DNA from: Demequina sp. NBRC 110053
GTDB lineage: Bacteria; Actinomycetota; Actinomycetes; Actinomycetales; Demequinaceae
NCBI RefSeq assembly: GCF_002090095.1
Contig: NZ_BBRJ01000002.1
Span: 372,001 to 436,000 of the forward strand
DNA: 64,000 nucleotides
Reading direction: 5' to 3'
Shown: piece after piece, positions 6,843 to 15,862 of the stretch
Layout: the number at the start of each line of letters is the position of its first letter
How positions within the stretch are numbered: position 1 is the first letter of the stretch
Made by a program: the position numbers and the translations under genes
Notes under the pieces: generated by a model
What the model was told of the DNA's origin: nothing
What the model saw: the letters and a program-made list of their open reading frames with translations, nothing else
The model's database searches: none

Positions 6843-8996
6843 ATGACCGCCACGCCGCAGGCTCCTGACACCCAGGAGCAGCAGTCCGCCCTCGAGCAGT
6901 TCGGCCAGGACTTCACCGCCCTGGCGGAGTCCGGCTCCCTCGACCCCGTGATCGGGCGTGACGAGGAGATCCGCCGCGTCATGCAGGTCCTCACGCGCCG
7001 CACCAAGAACAACGCCGTGCTGATCGGCGAGCCTGGCGTGGGCAAGACCGCAATCGTCGAAGGCCTTGCCCAGCGCATCGTCGCCGGGGACGTGCCGAGC
7101 AGCCTGAAGGACCGACGGGTGATCGAGATCGCCATGAGCTCCGTCGTGGCCGGCGCGGCCTTCCGCGGGCAGTTCGAGGAGCGCCTCAAGGCGATCCTCG
7201 CCGAGGTGGAGCAGGCCGAGGGACGCATCGTCCTGTTCGTCGACGAGCTCCACACCATCGTGGGCGCCGGCAAGGCGGACGGGAGCGTGGACGCTGGCAA
7301 CATCCTCAAGCCCATGCTCGCGCGCGGGAAGCTGCGCATGATCGGCGCCACCACGTTGAACGAGTACCGGGAGCACATCGAGACCGACAGCGCGCTCGAG
7401 CGCCGGTTCCAGCCTGTCTACGTGGGCGAGCCGTCGATCGAGGACACCGTCGCGATCCTGCGCGGGCTGCAGGACAAGTACGAGGTGCACCACGGCGTGA
7501 AGATCACGGATGAGGCCATCGTGTCAGCCGCCCGGCTGTCCGACCGCTACATCTCGGACCGGTTCCTGCCTGACAAGGCGGTCGACCTGATCGACGAGGC
7601 CACCAGCGCGCTCAAGATGCAGCTCGACTCCATGCCCATCGAGCTCGACCGAGCACGCCGCCGCATCATGCAGCTCGAGATCGAGCGCACCCAGGTCGCC
7701 AAGGACAAGTCCGACCACGCCAAGGCCCGGCGCGACGAGATCGATGGCGACATCGCGCGCCTGCGCCAGGAGTCGGAGGCCCTGAACATGCGCTGGGCGC
7801 GCGAGAAGGACCTGATCGTCCGGGTGTCCGCGGCGACGGAGCGTTTGGAGAGCCTGCGCGGCGACCTCGAGCGCGCCGAGCGGTACGGCGAGCTGGAGCG
7901 CGCCGGCCGGATCCGCTACGGCGAGATCCCGTCAGCGGAGAAGGAGATGGCCGATGCGCGGCGGGAGCTGGACGCCATCGCGCCCGAGGAGCGCATGCTG
8001 CGCGAAGAGGTCACGGGCGAGGACATCGCCGGCGTGGTCGCGAAGTGGACGGGCGTGCCCGTCGAGAAGCTCCTGACAGACGAGTCGGCGAAGCTCGGCC
8101 ACCTCGAGGAGCGCCTCCACGAGCGCGTGGTCGGCCAGCACCGGGCGATCGCGAGCGTGTCCGATGCCATCCGGCGCGCTCGCGCCGGCATCGCGGACGA
8201 GCACCGACCGATCGGCTCGTTCCTGTTCTTGGGCCCCACGGGCGTCGGCAAGACCGAGCTGGCTCGCGCGCTCGCCGAGCAGCTGTTCGACGACGAGCGC
8301 GCGATGATCCGCATCGACATGTCGGAGTACATGGAGTCGCACGCGGTCGCCCGGCTGATCGGCTCTCCCCCGGGCTACGTGGGCTACGACCAGGGCGGGC
8401 AGTTGACCGAGGCGGTCCGCCGGCGCCCCTACTCGATCGTGCTGTTCGACGAGGTGGAGAAGGCACACCCCGACGTGTGGAACGTGCTGCTGCAGGTGCT
8501 CGACGACGGACGGCTCACCGACGGCCGCGGCCGCACGGTGAACTTCACCAACACGATCCTCATCATGACGTCCAACCTGGGCTCCGACCTGGTGCTCGCG
8601 TGGGACGGCGAGGACCGCGAGGCGCTCGAGACAGGCCTGAACTGCGAGCTGCGACAGGCCTTCCGGCCCGAGTTCCTCAACCGCCTCGACGACGTGGTCG
8701 TGTTCAACCGCATCGACCCGGCGGCCATGGAGGGGATCGTGGATGCCGAGCTCGCCAAGACCGCCGCGCGGCTCGCATCGCAGAAGGACATCGAGCTCAC
8801 CGTGACGGCCGGGCTGCGCGCCGCGCTCGCCCGCGACGGGTTCGACCCAGCCTTCGGTGCGCGACCGCTCAAGCGCCTCATCCAGACACGCCTGCTCAAC
8901 GCGCTCGCGAAGGAGATCGTCGACGGCCGCATCGGTGAGGGCGACCGCGTGACCGCCGACTGGGACGGCGACGCGCTCACGCTGCGCACGGGCTGA
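6843..8996 (+). CDS. clpB: ClpB disaggregase lacking the N-terminal Clp_N domain
   Basis: 717 residues; start [14 protein letters not shown] at ATG 6843 preceded by AGGAGG, although the frame stays open upstream to 6759. It has AAA module 1 with Walker A GEPGVGKT near residue 62 and VDELHT, a ClpB-type coiled-coil middle domain (about 290-400), and AAA module 2 with Walker A GPTGVGKT near 464, the pore loop [13 protein letters not shown], and the arginine-finger region [10 protein letters not shown]. Full-length ClpB has about 860 residues; here the roughly 140-residue substrate-binding N domain is absent, like the short ClpB isoform. It works with DnaK to resolve protein aggregates. The HAIR operator supports a heat-shock role. 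Confidence 0.93.
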   Translation: MTATPQAPDTQEQQSALEQFGQDFTALAESGSLDPVIGRDEEIRRVMQVLTRRTKNNAVLIGEPGVGKTAIVEGLAQRIVAGDVPSSLKDRRVIEIAMSSVVAGAAFRGQFEERLKAILAEVEQAEGRIVLFVDELHTIVGAGKADGSVDAGNILKPMLARGKLRMIGATTLNEYREHIETDSALERRFQPVYVGEPSIEDTVAILRGLQDKYEVHHGVKITDEAIVSAARLSDRYISDRFLPDKAVDLIDEATSALKMQLDSMPIELDRARRRIMQLEIERTQVAKDKSDHAKARRDEIDGDIARLRQESEALNMRWAREKDLIVRVSAATERLESLRGDLERAERYGELERAGRIRYGEIPSAEKEMADARRELDAIAPEERMLREEVTGEDIAGVVAKWTGVPVEKLLTDESAKLGHLEERLHERVVGQHRAIASVSDAIRRARAGIADEHRPIGSFLFLGPTGVGKTELARALAEQLFDDERAMIRIDMSEYMESHAVARLIGSPPGYVGYDQGGQLTEAVRRRPYSIVLFDEVEKAHPDVWNVLLQVLDDGRLTDGRGRTVNFTNTILIMTSNLGSDLVLAWDGEDREALETGLNCELRQAFRPEFLNRLDDVVVFNRIDPAAMEGIVDAELAKTAARLASQKDIELTVTAGLRAALARDGFDPAFGARPLKRLIQTRLLNALAKEIVDGRIGEGDRVTADWDGDALTLRTG

Positions 8997-9000
8997 CTCC

Positions 9001-9273
9001 CGCCGAACAGCGAACCACTGTCCCGGGCGACACCCCGTCCGGCCCCGGCGTTCCCGACAGTTCCGAACATGTCGGCCACGCCATGCCGCGGATTGCGGGG
9101 TCGGGCCCGGCCGAACCCGGCGTGTCGCTTGCCGAACGTTCGGAACTGTCGGAGACAAGTGCGCGACGGCGGCGGCGAGAGCGGCGGCACGGGCGGACCG
9201 ATGCGGTCGCCGGGGACGGCCGATGCGTGGGCGGGGAAAGCGAAAAGACCCGCCGGAGCGGGTCTTTCGTTGC
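9001..9273. other. Intergenic region with a 15-bp long-range inverted repeat
   Basis: No credible gene between clpB and tRNA-Gln. It contains CCGACAGTTCCGAAC at 9054-9068 and its perfect reverse complement GTTCGGAACTGTCGG at 9138-9152, separated by 69 bases; the second arm overlaps a 12-bp palindrome CCGAACGTTCGG. The repeat may be an operator pair or a structured 3' end for clpB. No T-run follows it. Confidence 0.6.
9243..9268 (-). terminator. Rho-independent terminator of tRNA-Gln
   Basis: On the minus strand GACCCGC, the loop TCCG, GCGGGTC, then TTTTC. The structure begins within 10 nt of the tRNA 3' end. The plus strand also ends in a short T-run after the stem, so it could act in both directions. 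Confidence 0.85.
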
Positions 9274-9348
9274 TGGCTGGCCTACCTGGACTCGAACCAA
9301 GACTAAAGGAACCAGAAACCTTCGTGCTGCCAATTACACCATAGGCCA
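9274..9348 (-). tRNA. tRNA-Gln (anticodon CTG), CCA encoded
   Basis: Minus-strand cloverleaf: acceptor TGGCCTA/TAGGCCA, D arm TGTAATTGGCAGCA, anticodon loop TTCTGGT giving CTG (codon CAG), TpsiC arm GGTTCGAGTCC, discriminator G and an encoded CCA at the 3' end. The anticodon stem is AAGGT/TCCTT, so the pair closing the loop is T-T, an unusual mismatch. Identity is supported by the G discriminator and the weak first acceptor pair (T-A) typical of glutamine tRNAs. Confidence 0.95.
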
Positions 9349-9431
9349 ACAGGCCGGAGACGAACCCCGACCGGCGCACTACTCTACCGTGCCGCAGCCG
9401 CCCCGCCAAACCAGCGCCGCGTCCCTCGACG

Positions 9432-9602
9432 TCACGGCGATACGGTCGCCGTCGGGGTCGGCTGCACCGGTTCGTCGGCGTCGCCATCGCTCAGGGCGAC
9501 CCACATCGCCGTCGTGATGGCCGCGACGAGAGCGATCACCACGCCCGCGCTCATCCCGGCGCGGCGCGGCCTGTCGGTTCGGTCAGCGCTGTCGTCGCTC
9601 AT
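9432..9602 (-). CDS. Small single-pass membrane protein, unknown function
   Basis: 56 residues starting MSDDSADRTDRPRRAG, followed by a hydrophobic helix MSAGVVIALVAAITTAMWVAL and an acidic, Thr/Pro-rich tail. The charge pattern (Arg before, Asp/Glu after the helix) predicts one segment with the tail outside. ATG 9602 overlaps the stop of the HAD gene by one nucleotide (TGATG), so it is the last gene of the gltX-GNAT-HAD block. I do not recognise the family. Coding status rests on the overlap and the clear membrane segment. Confidence 0.6.
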   Translation of the reverse strand: MSDDSADRTDRPRRAGMSAGVVIALVAAITTAMWVALSDGDADEPVQPTPTATVSP

Positions 9603-10321
9603 CACGTCACCGGTAACGCGTCGAGCATCCTGTCCAATGACGTCACCCGAGTGATGCGTGGGTCGAGCTCCATCGACTCCACGCTCCAGCCCCGTCGCGT
9701 ACCGGGCCGGTCGAGCCAGACGCCGGTCAACCCAGCATCGGCGGCCGCCACGGCATCGAGGTCGGGCTCGTCGCCGACGTACGCGACCTCGGCGGGTTCG
9801 AGTCCCAGTCGCCGGCAGCCCTCGAGGAAGACGCGAGGATCGGGCTTGCCGACGCCGAAGGTGTCGACGCCCACGAACATCTCGACGCGCTCCAGCCCGC
9901 ACGCCGCGAGCTTGAGCTCCTGGTACGCGAGGTCCGCGTTCGAGACCGCGCCGTACGCCAGTCCCGCGTCGTCGAGCGCGTCGAGCAGTGGCAGCGCGTC
10001 GTCGAAGGCGCTCCAGCCCTCGCGGAAGTGGCGCTCGAAGCCCGCGTCCCAGATGTCGTACGCCTCGTCGTCCATGGGGTCGCCGCCGAACTCGGCATGC
10101 AGCTCGTTGGCACGGCGGTGACGCTGCTCGCGGTGGGACATCTCGCCACGCGTGTGGGCGCGGTACCAGCCGGAGCAGTCGGCCCGCCAGAACTGCACCA
10201 CCTCATCGGGGTCGAGCCCCTCGCGCAGGTACTCGTCCGCCACGCGCAGGAGCGCGTGCCGAAAGGCACCACGGGTGTCGACGAGGGTGTCGTCGACGTC
10301 GAGCAGCACTCCCCTGATCAT
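9602..10321 (-). CDS. HAD-superfamily hydrolase
   Basis: 239 residues, start MIRGVLLDVDDTLVDT at ATG 10321, which overlaps the stop of the GNAT gene by ATGA; the longer upstream reading into that gene is rejected. HAD motifs: I DVDDTLVD at 8-15 (nucleophile Asp), II near AVSNAD (Ser/Asn), III Lys in FGVGKPDPRVF, IV GDEPDLD. The cap is the small helical C1 type. Such enzymes dephosphorylate small phosphorylated metabolites; the substrate cannot be read from sequence. Confidence 0.88.
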   Translation of the reverse strand: MIRGVLLDVDDTLVDTRGAFRHALLRVADEYLREGLDPDEVVQFWRADCSGWYRAHTRGEMSHREQRHRRANELHAEFGGDPMDDEAYDIWDAGFERHFREGWSAFDDALPLLDALDDAGLAYGAVSNADLAYQELKLAACGLERVEMFVGVDTFGVGKPDPRVFLEGCRRLGLEPAEVAYVGDEPDLDAVAAADAGLTGVWLDRPGTRRGWSVESMELDPRITRVTSLDRMLDALPVT

Positions 10322-10896
10322 CGGCCGGCCACCGCCGCGTTCCATCGCGTTCGCGTCAGCTCCATGTCCACCCATTCCTCACCTTCGTCGTGACGGCGCC
10401 CGGACTCCACGAACCCGGCCTTCTCATACGCACGAATCGCGCGCGGATTGCGTGCGAGCACCTCGAGCGTGAGGCGTTCGAGTCCCACGGACACGAAGGC
10501 GTGGTCCACGAGCAGCGCCGTCGCCTCCGAGCCCAGGCCGCGGCCGTACCAGGCGGATCCACGCAGGGCGATGCGAAAGTTGGCGGACGCCGCCACGCCA
10601 GCCTCGATCACCGGCTCGTTGAGGACCACCTCGCCCGCGAACTGTCCGGAGTCGTTGTCCTCGATCACGAGGTCGAGTCGCCCGGACGCGTCCGCGCGAG
10701 ACGCGGCCCACGCATCGATCTGCTCGCGCGTGAAGGCGGCCGTGGTCGCCGTCAGGTCGTTGCCCTCGACGTCGTGGATCATCTCCCAGACCGCGTCCGC
10801 GTCCTGGGCTCGGTACGGCCGCAGGGTGACGAGCTCGCCGACGATCGTGGGCTTGACCCACGGGCCGAGCCCAGCCCTCGCATCGGCCGTCGTCAC
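10318..10896 (-). CDS. GNAT-family N-acetyltransferase
   Basis: 192 residues. Opens with VGELVTLRPYRAQDADAVWEMI, typical of RimJ/RimL-like acetyltransferases that modify amino groups of proteins or small molecules. The acetyl-CoA loop reads GSAWYGRGLGSEATALLVDHAF near 112-133 (R/Q-x-x-G-x-G/A pattern), and NPRAIRAYEKAGFVESG is the conserved final helix-strand. It begins 10 nt after the gltX stop and overlaps the HAD gene, so it is co-transcribed with gltX. Substrate unknown. Confidence 0.9.
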   Translation of the reverse strand: MTTADARAGLGPWVKPTIVGELVTLRPYRAQDADAVWEMIHDVEGNDLTATTAAFTREQIDAWAASRADASGRLDLVIEDNDSGQFAGEVVLNEPVIEAGVAASANFRIALRGSAWYGRGLGSEATALLVDHAFVSVGLERLTLEVLARNPRAIRAYEKAGFVESGRRHDEGEEWVDMELTRTRWNAAVAGR

Positions 10897-10905
10897 CGGA
10901 GGGGC

Positions 10906-12405
10906 CTAAAGCGACACGCGCAGCCGGCGCAGCCGGGCGAGGGCATGCTCGCGGCCCAGGATCTCCATCGACTCGAACAGCGGAGGCGAGACGAGCCTGC
11001 CGGTGATCGCCACGCGCAGCGGCCCATACGCGAAGCGCGGCTTGATGCCCATCTCGTCCACGAGCACCGCCTGCAGCGCCTCCTGCTGCGCCTCGGGCGA
11101 GAAGTCGTCGAGACCTTCGAGGACGCCGACGGCGGCGTCGAGCACCTCGGCGGCGTTGTCGGGCAGCTTCGCGATCGCGGCCTCGTCGTAGGGCAGCTCG
11201 TCGTCGCCCACGAACAGGAAGCCCAGCATCCCTGGCGCCTCGCCCAGCAGGTTCATGCGGGTCTGCACGAGCGGCGCGGCCTCCGCGAGGATCTGTTCCT
11301 CGTTGGGCGTCAGCTCGCGCGTGTCGGCGCTGGTGAGGTGCCCGCTCGCGTGCAGGTACGGCACCATGCGGTTCACGAACTCCCCGAGGGGCAGCGCGCG
11401 CAGGTGGTCCGCGTTGATCGCCTCCGCCTTCTTGAGGTCGAACCGCGCGGGGTTCGGGGTGATGTCGCTGATGTCGAACGCCGCCACGAGCTCGTCCGGC
11501 GTGAAGACGTCCCGGTCGGGGCCGATGGACCAGCCCAGCAGGGCGAGGTAGTTGAGCAGGCCCTCGCGGATGAAGCCGCGATCGCGGTGCAGGAAGAGAT
11601 TGGACTCGGGAGCCCGCTTGGACAACTTCTTGTTGCCCTCGCCGGTGACCATCGGCATGTGGCCGAACTCCGGCACGCGCTCGGCAATGCCGAGCTCGAC
11701 CATCGCGCGATACAGCGCGATCTGACGCGGCGTGGAGGACAGCAGATCCTCGCCGCGCAGCACGTGGGTGATGCGCATGAGGGCGTCGTCGACCGGGTTC
11801 ACGAGGGTGTAGAGCGGCTGGCCGTTGCCGCGCACGATCACGAAGTCGGGAATCGAGCCGGCCGGGAACGTGATCTCGCCGCGGACCAGGTCGGTGAAGG
11901 CGATGTCCTCGTCCGGCATCCGCACACGGATGACAGCCTGGCGCCCTTCCGCGCGGAACGCGGCCTTCTGCTCCTCGGTGAGGTCGCGGTCGTAGCCGTC
12001 GTAGCCCAGCTTGGGGTCGCGCCCAGCAGCCTTGTGCCGCTCCTCGACCTCCTCGGGCGTCGAGAACGACTCGTAGGCGTAGCCACCCTCGAGGAGCTGA
12101 CGCGCGACGTCCATGTGGAGCTCGTGCCGCTCGGACTGGCGATAGGGAGCGTGCGGGCCCCCCACCTCGGGCCCCTCATCCCAGTCGAGGCCCAACCAGC
12201 GCAGGGCGTCGAGCAGCTGCTCGTACGACTCCTGCGAGTCGCGCTCGGCGTCCGTGTCCTCGATGCGGAAGACGAAGGTGCCGCCGTGGTGGCGAGCATG
12301 CGCCCAGTTGAACAGCGCCGTGCGGATGAGCCCCACGTGGGGCGTGCCGGTGGGCGACGGGCAGAAGCGGACGCGCACCTCGGGCGCGGCAACGGTCTCG
12401 GTCAC
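10906..12405 (-). CDS. gltX: Glutamyl-tRNA synthetase
   Basis: 499 residues, the usual length. The class I signature is [20 protein letters not shown] near residues 15-34 (HIGH-type), and KLSKR at about 261-265 is the KMSKS loop that binds [14 protein letters not shown] is the conserved glutamate/tRNA-binding segment. The enzyme charges tRNA-Glu, of which one gene (CTC anticodon) lies at 6524-6596. The gene heads a minus-strand block with GNAT, HAD and a small membrane protein. It is preceded, after a 72-nt gap holding one GCGCATCGGC core motif (inverted), by the FAH-family gene in the same direction. Confidence 0.97.
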   Translation of the reverse strand: MTETVAAPEVRVRFCPSPTGTPHVGLIRTALFNWAHARHHGGTFVFRIEDTDAERDSQESYEQLLDALRWLGLDWDEGPEVGGPHAPYRQSERHELHMDVARQLLEGGYAYESFSTPEEVEERHKAAGRDPKLGYDGYDRDLTEEQKAAFRAEGRQAVIRVRMPDEDIAFTDLVRGEITFPAGSIPDFVIVRGNGQPLYTLVNPVDDALMRITHVLRGEDLLSSTPRQIALYRAMVELGIAERVPEFGHMPMVTGEGNKKLSKRAPESNLFLHRDRGFIREGLLNYLALLGWSIGPDRDVFTPDELVAAFDISDITPNPARFDLKKAEAINADHLRALPLGEFVNRMVPYLHASGHLTSADTRELTPNEEQILAEAAPLVQTRMNLLGEAPGMLGFLFVGDDELPYDEAAIAKLPDNAAEVLDAAVGVLEGLDDFSPEAQQEALQAVLVDEMGIKPRFAYGPLRVAITGRLVSPPLFESMEILGREHALARLRRLRVSL

Positions 12406-12434
12406 GATGTCAGGCTCTCCATGGATGGCGGGTG

Positions 12435-12444
12435 GCCGATGCGC
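12435..12444. repeat. Intergenic GCGCATCGGC core motif (inverted)
   Basis: Reads GCCGATGCGC on the plus strand, in the gap between gltX and the FAH-family gene. It is flanked by GG and CGGCC, so the site is GGCCGATGCGCCGGCC, nearly symmetrical. Same 10-bp core as the motif at 6441. Confidence 0.6.
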
Positions 12445-12477
12445 CGGCCGGGTGGGTGAGGAATGCGGAGGTGCGCA

Positions 12478-13263
12478 TCACCGGCGGATCGCGGGGTTGC
12501 GCAGCGTGCCGATGCCCTCGATCTCGATCTCGACGATGTCGCCGTGGCTCAGCCGGGTGACGCCGGACGGGGTGCCGGTGAGGATGATGTCGCCCGGGAG
12601 CAGCGTGGTGACCTCGGAGGCCATCGCCACCGCCTCGGTGACGTCGCGGATCATGTCCCGGGTGTTGCCGGACTGCGCGGTCTCGCCGTTGATGCGGGAC
12701 GTGATCTGCGCATCGTCCGCCGCGAGGTCGGTCTCGATCCACGGTCCGAGCGGCAGCGACGTGTCGAAGGCCTTGGCGCGGAACCACTGGTCCTCGGCGC
12801 GCTGCAGGTCGCGGGCCGTGACGTCGTTGGCGCAGGTGTAGCCGTAGATGTACTGCTCGGCGTGCTCGGGAGCGACGTCCTTGCACAGCCGGCCGATCAC
12901 GACGGCGAGCTCCGCCTCGAGCTGGACGTCGTCGGAGTAGCTGGGCAGCACGATGGGGTCGTCGGGACCGATCACGGCGGTGTTGGGCTTGAGGAAGATG
13001 ATGGGAACCTCGGACGCGGGACCGCGGTGCGGGATCTCCTTGGCGTGGGCCTCGTAGTTCTTGCCCAGGCAGATCACCTTCGAGCGCGGGATGACAGGCG
13101 CCAGCAGGCGAACGTCGTCGGTGAGGGGGATGCGCTCGCCGGTCACCTCCCCCGGCGTGTACATCGGATCGCCGGTGAGGACCACCAGCTCCTCCTGGCC
13201 TGCCTCTCCGTCGACGACCGCGTACCGCGGCTCGTCACCGGTCGTGAATCTCGCGATGCGCAT
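12478..13263 (-). CDS. Fumarylacetoacetate hydrolase (FAH) family protein
   Basis: 261 residues from ATG 13263 (MRIARFTTGDEPRYAVVDG), the usual actinobacterial start; TAGGCT 7 nt upstream and GGAGG make either a leaderless or SD-led start. KVICLGKNYEAHAKE and EVPIIFLKPNTAVIGP are FAH hallmarks; the metal ligands are in DVQLEAELAVVIGR (two Glu) and GYTCANDVTARDLQ (Asp). DIILTGTPSGV is the conserved C-terminal turn. Related enzymes are 2-keto-4-pentenoate hydratases, oxaloacetate decarboxylases or acylpyruvases. Often found beside gltX in actinobacteria. Exact substrate is undetermined. Confidence 0.9.
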   Translation of the reverse strand: MRIARFTTGDEPRYAVVDGEAGQEELVVLTGDPMYTPGEVTGERIPLTDDVRLLAPVIPRSKVICLGKNYEAHAKEIPHRGPASEVPIIFLKPNTAVIGPDDPIVLPSYSDDVQLEAELAVVIGRLCKDVAPEHAEQYIYGYTCANDVTARDLQRAEDQWFRAKAFDTSLPLGPWIETDLAADDAQITSRINGETAQSGNTRDMIRDVTEAVAMASEVTTLLPGDIILTGTPSGVTRLSHGDIVEIEIEGIGTLRNPAIRR

Positions 13264-13321
13264 GACCTCCAGCCTAGCCGCGACTTCCTGGCGGCGAGCA
13301 CGTGTGCCTACGATGCGAGGC

Positions 13322-13807
13322 ATGACGCCCACCACGGCCGATGCGCTCATCGCGGACGGGGACGCGCAGCTGGCCGCGCTGCTGCACCACGCGGATGCGC
13401 TGCCGGACCACGCCGTCCTACCGGAATGGTCCGGGGAACGCGTCGCGGACGTGCTCGCGCACCTGCACGGCTGGCACCTGCTGTTCCTGTCGTGGGTCGC
13501 GAGGGAGCGCGCGGGCGTCGAGCCCGCCTTCCCTGCACCCGGCTACACGTGGGATCGCCTCGCCGAGCTGAACGCGCAGATGCTCAGCGAGCACGCGCAT
13601 CGGCCGTACGAGGAAGTCCGCTGTCTCCTGACCGACTCCCACGCCCGCATGGTCGAGGCCGTGCACGAGCTCGACGACGGCTCCCTCTTCGACAGCGGCG
13701 CGCATGCGTGGGCCGGCGATCAGTCGCTGGGCCACGTCGCGCACGAGTGCCTGGGCGCCCACTACCGGTGGGGCGAGAGCGTGCTGGCGGAGTGCACGGC
13801 GCCGTGA
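13322..13807 (+). CDS. DinB/ClbS-like four-helix-bundle protein
   Basis: 161 residues. Helices carry the spaced histidines of the DinB superfamily: WSGERVADVLAHLHGWHLLFLSWVARE, then HVAHECLGAHYRWGESVLAE at the end. The ClbS/DfsB subgroup shows the same layout. Some relatives are metal-dependent thiol transferases; others have no known activity. The start at 13322 lies 7 nt after TACGAT, a leaderless arrangement, and faces the FAH gene divergently with only 58 nt between starts. The last four bases overlap the next gene. Confidence 0.72.
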   Translation: MTPTTADALIADGDAQLAALLHHADALPDHAVLPEWSGERVADVLAHLHGWHLLFLSWVARERAGVEPAFPAPGYTWDRLAELNAQMLSEHAHRPYEEVRCLLTDSHARMVEAVHELDDGSLFDSGAHAWAGDQSLGHVAHECLGAHYRWGESVLAECTAP

Positions 13808-14844
13808 CGCGCCGCATCGATGGGCTCGACGTCGCTCGCGCGATCGCGGTGCTGGGCATGGTCGCGGCCCACGTGGGCGATGACGGCACCAGGGGCGCGG
13901 ACACCGCCGGGTGGCATTGGCTCTGGGTCTCGCACGGCTTCCCGTCCTCGCTGTTCGCGGTGCTGGCAGGGGTATCGATGACGCTGATGCTGACGCGGCG
14001 CGGCACCGTCGCCGCGGCTTCCGTGGGCGCCGACCACCCGCGGGCGACGCGCATCCGCATCGCCACGCGTGGCGCGATCCTCATCTTTCTGGGCGTGGCG
14101 CTCACGCTGCTCGGCACCCGCATCGCGATCGTCCTCACGGCGCTGGGTGTGTGCTTCCTGCTCGCGCTGCCGCTGCTGCGGTGGCGCGCGTGGGCGTTGC
14201 TGGCGGTGGCGGGGGTGCTCGTCGCGACAGGAGGCTGGGCCGCCGCGGCACTGCGTGAGGCGACTGCCGGCGACCTCCTGGGGACCACGCCGTTCGACGC
14301 ATTGTGGGCGGATCGTTACCCCGTCGCACTGTGGATGGCGTACGTCCTGGTCGGGCTCGTGATCGGCCGGCTCTCCCTGAGGGCCGACGCGACCGCGGGC
14401 GCCCTCGCGATCGTGGGCCTCGCGATCGCCGTGGCGGTGTCGGCCGCCGCTGCGATCGCCTCGGACGGCTCGTGGAGGTGGACGCTCGACTACCACTCGT
14501 ATTCGCCGGCGGAGGCGCTGCGCAACCTCGGAGCAGCGGGGTTGGTGCTGGGTGCGAGCCTGTGGGTGACGCCGCGAGCGCCGCGCGTGCTCTGGCCGCT
14601 GCGAGCCGCCGGCTCGATGGCGCTGACGCTCTACGTGCTGCAGGTGCTGATCGTGTGGATCGCGGGCGACGCGATCATCGTCAGCCCGTCGAACGTCGTT
14701 CTGGTGCTCCTGTGCGCCGCACTCGTGGGCTTCGCTTGCGCGTGGAGGGCGTGGCGCGGCCAAGGTCCGCTCGAGCAAGTGGTGTCCGCCGTCTCCGGGG
14801 CCGCCGTGGAGACGTGGGCCCCGCGCGCATCGGCGCCACGGTAG
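13804..14844 (+). CDS. Multi-pass membrane protein of the HGSNAT/DUF1624 acyltransferase type
   Basis: 346 residues, GTG start at 13804 overlapping the previous stop as GTGA. It opens with TRRIDGLDVARAIAVLGMVAAHVG, matching the first helix of DUF1624/heparan-glucosaminide acetyltransferase and DUF418 proteins (R-I-x-x-L-D-x-x-R-x-x-A), with the conserved histidine in helix 1. About nine or ten hydrophobic segments follow, including FPSSLFAVLAGVSMTLML. These proteins are thought to move acyl groups across the membrane to sugars. No substrate can be assigned; the family call is fairly good. Confidence 0.75.
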   Translation: MTRRIDGLDVARAIAVLGMVAAHVGDDGTRGADTAGWHWLWVSHGFPSSLFAVLAGVSMTLMLTRRGTVAAASVGADHPRATRIRIATRGAILIFLGVALTLLGTRIAIVLTALGVCFLLALPLLRWRAWALLAVAGVLVATGGWAAAALREATAGDLLGTTPFDALWADRYPVALWMAYVLVGLVIGRLSLRADATAGALAIVGLAIAVAVSAAAAIASDGSWRWTLDYHSYSPAEALRNLGAAGLVLGASLWVTPRAPRVLWPLRAAGSMALTLYVLQVLIVWIAGDAIIVSPSNVVLVLLCAALVGFACAWRAWRGQGPLEQVVSAVSGAAVETWAPRASAPR

Positions 14845-14883
14845 TCGGGCGAGCACACGGCCTCGCGACGTAGGCTCGCGACC

Positions 14884-15849
14884 ATGGATGCCGCATCGGA
14901 CGACGTAGTCGCGTGGCTGCTCGCGGGCGATCCAGCCGTGCGCTGGCAGGTGATGCGCGACCTGCTCGACGCGCCGGCGGCCGCAGTCGACGCCGAGCGT
15001 GCCCGCGTCGTGCACGAAGGTTGGGGCGCGCAACTCATGGCAGCCCGCGACCCGGACGGAGGCTGGGCTCGGGCCGCTTTCTGGCCCGAGGGGTTCACGC
15101 CCGATGACTGGGAGCGCGAGGGACAGCCCTGGACCGCGACGTTCCCGGTGCTCAGACTTCTCGCTGACCTGGGAGCCGACCCTCGGGACCCCGCGCTGGC
15201 CGCGACGCTCGACCGGGTCGAGTCGTCCGTGCGCTGGGAGGAGGGCGGGCAGCCGTTCTTCGCGGGCGAGGTCGAGCCCTGCATCAACGGGCGCGTGGTG
15301 TCGCTGACGGTCTGGGCCGGGCGCGACGCGCGACTCATCGTCGAGCGCCTGTTGGGCGAGCAGCTGCCCGACGGCGGCTGGAACTGCGAGGTCGAGCGCG
15401 GGGCGACGGTGTCGAGCTTCGACACCACCATCAACGTGCTCGAGGGCCTGGCGGACTACGCCGCAGCGACCGGACGGTCGACCGCGCTCGACCAGGCGAT
15501 GCGCGCTGGCGAGGAGTACCTGCTCAGTCGCTCGCTCTTCCGCCGGCTGTCGACGGGCGAGGTGGTCGACGAGGTCTACCTCGATCTGTCCTACCCGCCG
15601 CAGTGGCACTACGACATCCTGCGCGCGCTGGACCACCTGCGCGCCGCGGGCCGCGATCCGGCCCCGCGCGCGGCCCAGGCGGTCGACGTCGTGCGTTCCA
15701 AGCGCCGTCCCGACGGTCGCTGGCCGCTCGAGCGCGTGCACCGCGGCCGCACCCACCTCGACATCGAGGAGCCCGGCGAGCCCAGCCGTCTCATCACGCT
15801 GCGAGCGTTGCGGGTGCTGCGCTGGTGGGAGCGGGCACCTCGCTCCTGA
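14884..15849 (+). CDS. Alpha/alpha-toroid protein (prenyltransferase/squalene-oxidase repeat type)
   Basis: 321 residues. Repeats with a DGGW-type signature are visible: MAARDPDGGWARA near 57-69, EQLPDGGWNCE near 159-169 and KRRPDGRWPLE near 273-283. These are the Q-x-x-D/N-G-x-W repeats of terpene cyclases and protein prenyltransferases. It lacks the cyclase DxDD motif, so it is unlikely to be a classical triterpene cyclase. TAGGCT 7 nt upstream of ATG 14884 suggests a leaderless transcript. Similar stand-alone proteins are annotated as squalene cyclase-like; the function is unknown. Confidence 0.7.
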   Translation: MDAASDDVVAWLLAGDPAVRWQVMRDLLDAPAAAVDAERARVVHEGWGAQLMAARDPDGGWARAAFWPEGFTPDDWEREGQPWTATFPVLRLLADLGADPRDPALAATLDRVESSVRWEEGGQPFFAGEVEPCINGRVVSLTVWAGRDARLIVERLLGEQLPDGGWNCEVERGATVSSFDTTINVLEGLADYAAATGRSTALDQAMRAGEEYLLSRSLFRRLSTGEVVDEVYLDLSYPPQWHYDILRALDHLRAAGRDPAPRAAQAVDVVRSKRRPDGRWPLERVHRGRTHLDIEEPGEPSRLITLRALRVLRWWERAPRS

Positions 15850-15862
15850 GACACTGGTCAGC

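Noticed and set aside
10390-12459. 689-codon plus-strand open frame opposite gltX
   Set aside because: Antisense shadow of gltX, with low-complexity Arg/Glu/His-rich translation and no plausible start signal.
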